From: Pseudomonas fluorescens
GTDB taxonomy: Bacteria > Pseudomonadota > Gammaproteobacteria > Pseudomonadales > Pseudomonadaceae
Direction of reading: 5' to 3'
DNA: 64,000 bases
Assembly: GCF_900636825.1 (NCBI RefSeq)
Contig: NZ_LR134318.1
Span: 5,069,501-5,133,500 of the forward strand
Position numbers and translations under genes: made by a program
In this document: positions 58,348-64,000 of the stretch, in pieces
How positions within the stretch are numbered: position 1 is the stretch's first letter
How the letters are laid out: every line of letters starts with the position of its first letter
The notes under the pieces: generated by a model
The model's database searches: none
What the model was told of the DNA's origin: nothing
What the model saw: the letters and a program-made list of their open reading frames with translations, nothing else

Positions 58348-59643
58348 ATGCTGGAAAGGCTGTTTCAACTCAAGGCACACAACACCAACGTGCGCACCGA
58401 AATTCTCGCGGGCGTCACGACGTTTTTGGCCATGGCCTACATTCTGTTCGTCAACCCGAGCATTCTCGGTGAGACCGGCATGGACAAGGGCGCAGTGTTT
58501 GTCGCGACCTGTCTGGCTGCCGCGATCGGCTCAACGATCATGGGACTGATCGCCAACTACCCGATTGCCCTCGCGCCCGGCATGGGTTTGAACGCCTTTT
58601 TCACCTACACCGTGGTGCTGCACATGGGCCACACCTGGCAAGTGGCGCTGGGTGCGGTGTTTATTTCGGCGGTGTGCTTTTTCCTGCTGTCGATCTTCCG
58701 CATTCGTGAATGGATCATCAACAGCATCCCGCTACCGCTGCGCTCGGCGATTGCTGCCGGTATCGGTCTGTTTCTCGCGCTGATCGCCTTGCACAATGCC
58801 GGGATCGTGGTGAGCAACCCGGCGACCATGGTCGGCCTCGGCGACCTGAAAGCGCCGGCACCTATTCTCGCCACACTTGGTTTCGCGCTGATCGTCGCGC
58901 TGGAAGCCTTGAAAGTACGCGGCGCGGTGCTGATCGGCATTCTGGCGGTGACCATCATTTCCATTGCCTTGGGTTTCACCCCGTTCGGCGGCATTACCTC
59001 GATGCCACCTTCGCTGGCCCCGACCTTCATGCAGCTCGATATTAAAGGTGCGCTCGACATCGGTCTGGTGAGTGTGATTTTCGCTTTCCTGTTCGTCGAC
59101 CTGTTCGACAATTCCGGCACCCTGATTGGCGTTGCCAAGCGCGCCGGGCTGATGGGCAAGGATGGCCACATGCCGAAAATGGGCCGCGCATTGATTGCCG
59201 ACAGCACCGCAGCCATGGCCGGTTCGCTGCTGGGCACCTCGACCACCACCAGCTACATCGAATCCGCTGCTGGCGTCAGTGCCGGCGGCCGTACCGGTCT
59301 GACGGCAATTGTCGTGGCCATCCTGTTCCTGCTGGCGTTGTTTTTCTCGCCACTGGCGGCCAGCGTTCCGGCGTTCGCCACCGCGCCCGCATTGCTGTTC
59401 GTCGCGGTGTTGATGACGTCGGGCCTGGCGGAAATAGACTGGGACGACATCACCGTCGCCGCGCCGGTCGTGGTAACCACACTGGCGATGCCATTCACGT
59501 ATTCGATCGCCAACGGCATCGCGTTCGGCTTCATTGCCTGGACCGCCATCAAGCTGCTGTCCGGCCGCGCCCGTGAGCTGAACCCGGCACTGGTGATTCT
59601 GTCGATTCTGTTTGTGATCAAGTTGGGTTGGTTCAACGCATGA
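58348..59643 (+). CDS. NCS2/AzgA-family purine permease
   Basis: 431 residues with about 12 to 14 membrane helices. N-terminal RTEILAGVTTFLAMAYILFVNP and the later LLGTSTTTSYIESAAGVSAGGRTGLTA are hallmarks of the AzgA-like (hypoxanthine/guanine/adenine) branch of the nucleobase-cation symporter-2 family. ATG 58348 has GGGGAGC upstream. The precise purine cannot be told. The stop overlaps the trmA start as ATGA. Confidence 0.88.
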   Translation: MLERLFQLKAHNTNVRTEILAGVTTFLAMAYILFVNPSILGETGMDKGAVFVATCLAAAIGSTIMGLIANYPIALAPGMGLNAFFTYTVVLHMGHTWQVALGAVFISAVCFFLLSIFRIREWIINSIPLPLRSAIAAGIGLFLALIALHNAGIVVSNPATMVGLGDLKAPAPILATLGFALIVALEALKVRGAVLIGILAVTIISIALGFTPFGGITSMPPSLAPTFMQLDIKGALDIGLVSVIFAFLFVDLFDNSGTLIGVAKRAGLMGKDGHMPKMGRALIADSTAAMAGSLLGTSTTTSYIESAAGVSAGGRTGLTAIVVAILFLLALFFSPLAASVPAFATAPALLFVAVLMTSGLAEIDWDDITVAAPVVVTTLAMPFTYSIANGIAFGFIAWTAIKLLSGRARELNPALVILSILFVIKLGWFNA

Positions 59644-60719
59644 CTTTCGATTCCCAGGCTTACGCCGAGCAACTCGAAGCCAAGGTCACGCGCTTGCGTG
59701 ATCTGCTGGCGCCGTTCGATGCACCGCAGCCGAGCGTATTCGACTCGCCGCTGCAGAACTTCCGTCTGCGTGCCGAATTCCGCCTGTGGCGCGAGGGCGG
59801 CGATCGGCATTACGCGATGTTCGCTCAGGATGACAAGCGCACGCCGATTCTGATCGAAGAATTTCCGATCGCCAGCCTGCGCATCAATCAATTGATGCCG
59901 CAGCTGAAGGCGGCATGGCAGGCCAGTTCGGCGCTGAGCCACAAGCTGTTTCAAGTCGAATTCCTGACCACATTGTCGGGCGACGCCATGATCACCCTGT
60001 GCTATCACCGGCCGCTGGACGAGCACTGGCATGCAGCGGCTGCGAAACTGGCAGCGGACCTCGGCGTCAGCATCATCGGTCGCTCGAAGGGCAAGCGCGA
60101 AGTACTCGGTCTCGATTACGTGGTTGAGAAGCTCGAAGTCGGCGGTCGCACATTCAGCTATCGCCAGCCGGAAGGCGCATTCACCCAGCCGAACGGCACG
60201 GTGAACCAGAAGATGTTGAACTGGGCGTACGAAGCGCTGGGCGATCGCAGCGATGATCTGCTTGAGCTGTATTGCGGCAACGGCAACTTCACCCTGCCCC
60301 TCGCTACCCGCGTGCGCAAAGTGCTGGCCACCGAAATCAGCAAGACCTCGGTCAACGCGGCATTGAGCAACCTCAGCGAAAACGCGGTGGATAACGTCAC
60401 GCTGGTATGTTTGTCGGCCGAAGAGCTGACCGAAGCGCTCAACGAAGTGCGCCCGTTCCGTCGCCTGCAAGGCATCGACCTGAAGAGCTACGAATTCGGC
60501 AGCGTTTTCGTCGACCCGCCACGCGCGGGCATGGATCCCGACACCTGCGAGCTGACCCGCCGCTTCGACAATATCCTCTACATTTCCTGCAATCCGGAAA
60601 CCCTCGCGGCGAACATCGCCCAATTGCACGACACGCACCGCATCACGAAGTGCGCGTTGTTCGATCAGTTTCCGTGGACCCATCACATGGAATCGGGTGT
60701 GTTGCTGAGCCGGCGATGA
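59640..60719 (+). CDS. trmA: tRNA (uracil-54-C5)-methyltransferase
   Basis: 359 residues from ATG 59640, coupled to the permease gene by ATGA. SAM motif LLELYCGNGNFTLPLA, the DPPRAG motif and the catalytic cysteine in YISCNPETL are present. It makes ribothymidine at tRNA position 54. The length and absence of an Fe-S cluster motif at the N-terminus separate it from RlmC/RlmD. Confidence 0.95.
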   Translation: MTFDSQAYAEQLEAKVTRLRDLLAPFDAPQPSVFDSPLQNFRLRAEFRLWREGGDRHYAMFAQDDKRTPILIEEFPIASLRINQLMPQLKAAWQASSALSHKLFQVEFLTTLSGDAMITLCYHRPLDEHWHAAAAKLAADLGVSIIGRSKGKREVLGLDYVVEKLEVGGRTFSYRQPEGAFTQPNGTVNQKMLNWAYEALGDRSDDLLELYCGNGNFTLPLATRVRKVLATEISKTSVNAALSNLSENAVDNVTLVCLSAEELTEALNEVRPFRRLQGIDLKSYEFGSVFVDPPRAGMDPDTCELTRRFDNILYISCNPETLAANIAQLHDTHRITKCALFDQFPWTHHMESGVLLSRR

Positions 60720-60737
60720 GTGCATAGCTCCGATACG

Positions 60738-60766
60738 AAAAAGCCGTCGCGATTGACGGCTTTTTT
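60738..60766 (+). terminator. Terminator of trmA
   Basis: Stem AAAAAGCCGTC/GACGGCTTTTT with T tail. Confidence 0.9.
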
Positions 60767-60780
60767 GTGGGTGCTCGAAT

Positions 60781-60868
60781 AGATCGTCCGAACGCGGCCC
60801 GAACCTGCGGCAGCTCCTACAGGGAAACGCATTCTCATGTAGGAGCTGCCGCAGGCTGCGATCTTTTA
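60781..60868. repeat. Mixed REP doublet with one extended unit
   Basis: The left unit is the extended variant (GATCGTCCGAACGCGGCCCG...); the right unit is a standard GGAGCTGCCGCAGGCTGCGA. Confidence 0.85.
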
Positions 60869-60921
60869 CTCTGTGCGATTACCGAACATAAAACGCCCGC
60901 GCCATTTTTGTTCAATTGACC

Positions 60922-60932
60922 ATGGTAACCAT
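60922..60932. promoter_or_regulatory. Candidate TetR-type operator before aroQ
   Basis: ATGGT-A-ACCAT, 11 nt, with flanking TTGACC and TAGTAC promoter-like elements, 70 nt before aroQ. A TetR regulator gene lies in the same cluster. Confidence 0.35.
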
Positions 60933-61002
60933 CTAGTACATTTTATCTCCACAGGCTGAAACACTCGGCCAAAGCCAAAAACAATAAGTGGAGTTACCCC
61001 TC

Positions 61003-61443
61003 ATGCCCCCTATCGTTCTGGTGCTCAACGGCCCGAACCTGAACCTGCTCGGCACCCGCGAGCCGGCGACTTATGGTCACGAAACCCTGGCCGATATTTC
61101 TGCGTTGTGCGGTCGCGCTGCCGAGGAATTCGGCCTGGCGGTAGAGTTTCGCCAGACCAACCACGAAGGCGAACTGCTCGACTGGATCCACGCCGCACGC
61201 GGTCGTTGCGCCGGCATCGTGATCAATCCGGCGGCGTGGACGCACACGTCGGTGGCGATTCGTGATGCGCTGGTGGCCAGTGAGTTGCCGGTGATCGAAG
61301 TGCACCTGTCCAACGTCCACGCCCGCGAGGCCTTCCGTCATCACTCGTTTGTCTCGGCGATTGCCACGGCAGTGATGTGCGGGTTCGGCAGCCATGGCTA
61401 TCGCCTCGCACTGGAACATTTTGCGCAGCGGCTGAAGGGGTGA
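61003..61443 (+). CDS. aroQ: 3-dehydroquinate dehydratase, type II (catabolic copy)
   Basis: 146 residues from ATG 61003. Type II features: VLNGPNLNLLGTREPATYG with the catalytic Tyr, INPAAWTHTS and EVHLSNVHARE with the catalytic His. It interconverts dehydroquinate and dehydroshikimate. The neighbours (NAD-type shikimate dehydrogenase, TetR, quiC) point to quinate/shikimate catabolism rather than aromatic amino acid synthesis. The shikimate dehydrogenase gene follows 5 nt later. Confidence 0.93.
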   Translation: MPPIVLVLNGPNLNLLGTREPATYGHETLADISALCGRAAEEFGLAVEFRQTNHEGELLDWIHAARGRCAGIVINPAAWTHTSVAIRDALVASELPVIEVHLSNVHAREAFRHHSFVSAIATAVMCGFGSHGYRLALEHFAQRLKG

Positions 61444-61448
61444 TTCGT

Positions 61449-62303
61449 ATGGCTCGCTCCAAAGTAATACTCGCCGGGCTGATCGGCGCTGGCATCCAGG
61501 CTTCACGCACGCCGGCGCTGCATGAACACGAAGGCGATGCCCAGGGCATGCGTTACCTGTATCGATTGATCGATCTCGATCAACTGAAGCTGGACCCCAC
61601 CGCCCTGCCCGATCTGCTACTGGCCGCGGAGCGGATGAACTACACCGGCCTGAACATCACGTTCCCATGCAAACAGGCAATCATTCCGCTGCTCGATGAA
61701 CTGTCACCGGAAGCCGAAGGCATCGGCGCGGTGAACACCGTGGTATTGAAGGACGGCAAACGCGTCGGCCACAACACCGACTGCCTGGGTTTTGCCGAAG
61801 GTTTTCGCCGTGGCCTGAAGGATGCAGCCCGCGAGCGCGTGGTCCAGATGGGCGCCGGCGGCGCAGGCGCGGCAGTGGCCCACGCGTTGTTGAGCGAAGG
61901 CGTACGGCAATTGACGATTTTCGATGTCGACCGCGAGCGCGCTGAGAGTCTGGCAAACAATCTCAATCAGCATTTCGGTCATGGCCGCGCAATGGCCGGG
62001 CGGGATTTGCCGGGCGCCATGAATCAGGCTGATGGGCTGGTCAACACCACACCAATGGGCATGGCCAAACTACCGGGGATGCCGGTGCCGGTCGAGTTGT
62101 TGCGCAAGGAGTTGTGGGTGGCGGAGATTGTGTACTTTCCGCTGGAAACCGAGCTGTTGCGTAACGCGCGGGCATTGGGTTGCCGGACGCTGGACGGCGG
62201 CAACATGGCAGTGTTCCAGGCGGTGAAGGCATTTGAATTATTCAGTGGCGTAGCGCCGGATGCACAGCGGATGCTCGCGCATTTTCAGAGCATGAATGGT
62301 TAA
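61449..62303 (+). CDS. Quinate/shikimate dehydrogenase-like protein, NAD type
   Basis: 284 residues from ATG 61449. Catalytic Lys75 (NITFPCKQ) and Asp111 (GHNTDCLGF) are present. The substrate loop reads ASRTP with Thr21 where biosynthetic AroE has Ser, a feature of quinate/shikimate dehydrogenases. After the glycine loop (GAGGAG, 135-140) strand 2 ends in FDVD with Asp159, which favours NAD over NADP. Together with aroQ it should turn shikimate into dehydroshikimate. aroE-like naming in databases is common; I leave the symbol open. Confidence 0.88.
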   Translation: MARSKVILAGLIGAGIQASRTPALHEHEGDAQGMRYLYRLIDLDQLKLDPTALPDLLLAAERMNYTGLNITFPCKQAIIPLLDELSPEAEGIGAVNTVVLKDGKRVGHNTDCLGFAEGFRRGLKDAARERVVQMGAGGAGAAVAHALLSEGVRQLTIFDVDRERAESLANNLNQHFGHGRAMAGRDLPGAMNQADGLVNTTPMGMAKLPGMPVPVELLRKELWVAEIVYFPLETELLRNARALGCRTLDGGNMAVFQAVKAFELFSGVAPDAQRMLAHFQSMNG

Positions 62304-62308
62304 GAGCC

Positions 62309-62375
62309 AAAGATCGCAGCCTGCGGCAGCTCCTACAAGAGAGCTGTGCAGGAGCTGCCGAAGGCTGCGATCTTT
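62309..62375. repeat. REP doublet, GATCGCAGCCTGCGGCAGC family
   Basis: Closely spaced inverted pair between the convergent dehydrogenase and TetR genes. Confidence 0.88.
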
Positions 62376-62381
62376 GGAATG

Positions 62382-63059
62382 TCAGGCCTGCAGGTAACGC
62401 AACACTGACTCGCAAATCATCTCGCGATGCCGTTCCTTGATGCTTTCGTCCGGCAGATCGATCTGGAAAATCTCGCCGAATGTGTGCCGGTTCGACACGC
62501 GGTAGAAGCAGAACGAGCTGATCAACAAATGCACGTCCAGCGCATCAAGCCCCGAACGGAACACACCTTCTTCAGCACCACGACGCAAGATCTCGCCAAG
62601 TGAATCGAGGATGGTGTTGTTCATCGCCTTGATTGCATCGGAACGCTTGACGAATTCGGCGTTATGGATGTTTTCGATACAGACGATGCGCACGAAATCG
62701 ACGTTGCGATCGTGGTGATCGAACGTGAATTCGACCAGCCGCCGAATCGCCACCACCGGCGTCAGTTCGGCCAGATGCAGACGATTCTCGGTGTTGCGAA
62801 TATCACCGTAGAGCTTCTCCAGCACCTCGACGTACAACTGCTCCTTGCTGCCGAAGTAGTAATAGATCATGCGCTTGGACGTGTGGATGCGCTCAGCGAT
62901 CGCGTCGACGCGCGCACCCGACAGACCTTGCTGGACGAACTCTACGATCGCCTCCTGCAAGATGTTCTCGCGGGTTTTTTCCGGGTTGTTCTTGCGACTC
63001 TTGCGCGGCTCAGCGGCGGAAACTTCAGTCGCTGCAGGAAGTTCTGAATTCATCGTCAT
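62382..63059 (-). CDS. TetR-family regulator of the quinate/shikimate cluster
   Basis: 225 residues (a start two codons later, at 63053, is equally possible). N-terminal helix-turn-helix (GARVDAIAERIHTSKRMIYYYFGSKEQLY) and a helical ligand-binding domain with a C-terminal TetR extension. It lies between aroQ-dehydrogenase and quiC, as in P. aeruginosa PA0242-PA0245, and probably represses them until an intermediate such as dehydroshikimate or protocatechuate accumulates; the effector is not known from sequence. Confidence 0.85.
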   Translation of the reverse strand: MTMNSELPAATEVSAAEPRKSRKNNPEKTRENILQEAIVEFVQQGLSGARVDAIAERIHTSKRMIYYYFGSKEQLYVEVLEKLYGDIRNTENRLHLAELTPVVAIRRLVEFTFDHHDRNVDFVRIVCIENIHNAEFVKRSDAIKAMNNTILDSLGEILRRGAEEGVFRSGLDALDVHLLISSFCFYRVSNRHTFGEIFQIDLPDESIKERHREMICESVLRYLQA

Positions 63060-63160
63060 TGCGGGCTCACGGCCATCACTGCACAGGCGGCGATTATGGG
63101 CCGCGCAGCACAGTGAAGGAAGCTGCTCAGCCCGTGTTTAATCGCGCGTTTACGAATTTC

Positions 63161-64000
63161 CTACAACTTCGCCTGGCGCACTGCGCCGCTGCGTGATTTG
63201 GCCATCGCAGCCAAACGCACCGCCACGTTGGCCGCGCCGTAACCGGCATAGCCGTTCTTGCGCTGGATGATCTCGAAGAAGAACCGCCCTTCGAACGGCT
63301 CGGTGTACACGTGAAACAGCTCGCCACCCTGCGCATCACGGTCGTAGAGCACGTTGTAATACGCCAATTCGCTGAGGAACTCATCGTCAAAATCGAAACG
63401 CGCGGCAAGGTCGTCGTAATAGTTGAGCGGAATGTCCAGCAGCGGTACGCCGGCCTCCTTGGCGCGACTGACTTCGGCGAATATGTCATCACAATCGAAG
63501 GCGATGTGATGCACTCCCGAGCCACGATAACTCGACAACGCATGGGAAATCGCGGTGTTGCGGTTCTCGGAGATATTCAGCGGCAGGCGGATCGAACTGT
63601 CGCGGCTGCGCAGTGCGCGACTCTTCACCAGACCGTATGGGTCAGGCAGCACCACTTCGTCATCGGCCTCGAAATCCAGCAGGCTTTTATAGAACAGCAC
63701 CCAACTGTCGAGGCTGTCGGCCGGCAGCGCCATGGCCATGTGGTCGATGCGTTTGAGGCCGCCACGGGCCGGCGCATCCGCCAGCAGATTGAAATCGGTG
63801 CCGTAGACATCGGCCTGCTCATCGACCAGATAAATCAGGCTGCCGTCGGGTGCGCGCACGGCTGCCAGTTCCAGTTCGTTGGGTCCGACCAATCCGCGAT
63901 ACGGTTGACCTTTATAAGCAACTGCGCGGGCCAGCGCGCTGGCACTGTCCTTGACCCGCACAGCCGTGGCGCACAGCGACGGGCCGTGAGCCTCGAAAAA
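63161..64000 (-). CDS. quiC: 3-dehydroshikimate dehydratase QuiC-type (C-terminal part)
   Basis: 279 residues are visible; the frame stays open to the right edge, so the N-terminal sugar-isomerase-like dehydratase domain lies outside. The visible part is the fused HPPD-like (VOC) domain with the metal triad in place: His in RIDHMAMALP, His in GVHHIAFDCDD and Glu in FFFEIIQRKNGYAGYGAAN. In P. putida such fusions convert dehydroshikimate to protocatechuate. HPPD itself is less likely given the cluster. Confidence 0.85.
   Translation of the reverse strand, partial: FFEAHGPSLCATAVRVKDSASALARAVAYKGQPYRGLVGPNELELAAVRAPDGSLIYLVDEQADVYGTDFNLLADAPARGGLKRIDHMAMALPADSLDSWVLFYKSLLDFEADDEVVLPDPYGLVKSRALRSRDSSIRLPLNISENRNTAISHALSSYRGSGVHHIAFDCDDIFAEVSRAKEAGVPLLDIPLNYYDDLAARFDFDDEFLSELAYYNVLYDRDAQGGELFHVYTEPFEGRFFFEIIQRKNGYAGYGAANVAVRLAAMAKSRSGAVRQAKL

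Noticed and set aside
1..64000. tRNA, rRNA, CRISPR arrays, prophage or IS elements
   Set aside because: I looked for T-arm-like and 3' CCA contexts, regularly spaced repeats, integrases and transposases and found none; the repeats are REP units.

Overview
The window reads as core chromosome of a fluorescent Pseudomonas (P. fluorescens group). It is GC-rich, gene-dense and carries many REP-type palindromes of the fluorescent pseudomonad type. Long stretches follow the gene order known from P. aeruginosa between the type IV minor pilin cluster and radA/mscL. There is no rRNA, tRNA, CRISPR array, prophage, insertion sequence or transposase that I could support.

Layout. 1-5.8 kb: minor pilin operon fimU-pilV-pilW-pilX-pilY1 on the minus strand (pilY1 is cut by the left edge), with fimT divergent. 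5.7-13.2 kb: ribF-ileS-lspA-fkpB-ispH operon and murJ, then rpsT on the plus strand. 13.9-17.7 kb: creA, proB, obgE, rpmA and rplU, all minus strand, followed by divergent ispB. 19-30.7 kb: small conserved genes (PhnA-like zinc ribbon, a gene behind a probable Fur box, FKBP isomerase, YqhA membrane protein, an unassigned 609-611 residue lipoprotein, a Lon-like protease, DUF3015 and DUF4105 proteins, a small lipoprotein, a Gre-like factor). 30.7-39.7 kb: gdhA, ettA, a morA-type GGDEF/EAL protein and glyA. 40-43 kb: dctA with two GntR regulators. 43-49.4 kb: cstA/btsT-yjiX-yjiA, a MapZ-type PilZ protein, radA and mscL. 49.4-58.1 kb: fprB, a LuxR solo, rlmG, the cyanide-insensitive quinol oxidase operon cioAB plus a DUF2474 micropeptide gene, an MFS exporter, a DJ-1/PfpI protein and a small secreted protein. 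58.3-64 kb: NCS2 purine permease and trmA, then a quinate/shikimate catabolic cluster (aroQ, NAD-type shikimate dehydrogenase, TetR regulator and the 3' end of quiC).

How genes work together. The pilin genes build the priming tip complex of type IV pili; FimT keeps the DNA-binding motif linked to natural transformation. The MorA-type enzyme (c-di-GMP turnover) and the MapZ-type PilZ protein (c-di-GMP reading) lie 8 kb apart. CioA, CioB and the micropeptide make a terminal oxidase behind a perfect ANR/Dnr box. The right-end cluster turns dehydroquinate and shikimate into protocatechuate. Four promoter regions carry regulatory motifs that I read by eye: a Fur box, an ANR box, NtrC half-sites before gdhA, and a GntR/FadR-type palindrome before dctA. 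A tandem direct repeat before glyA has no obvious owner.

I found no large unknown multi-gene system. The best leads are regulatory sites, a DJ-1/PfpI protein without its nucleophilic cysteine, a Gre-like factor without its acidic tip, a LuxR solo with two nearby dyads, and several REP families including an extended REP variant.
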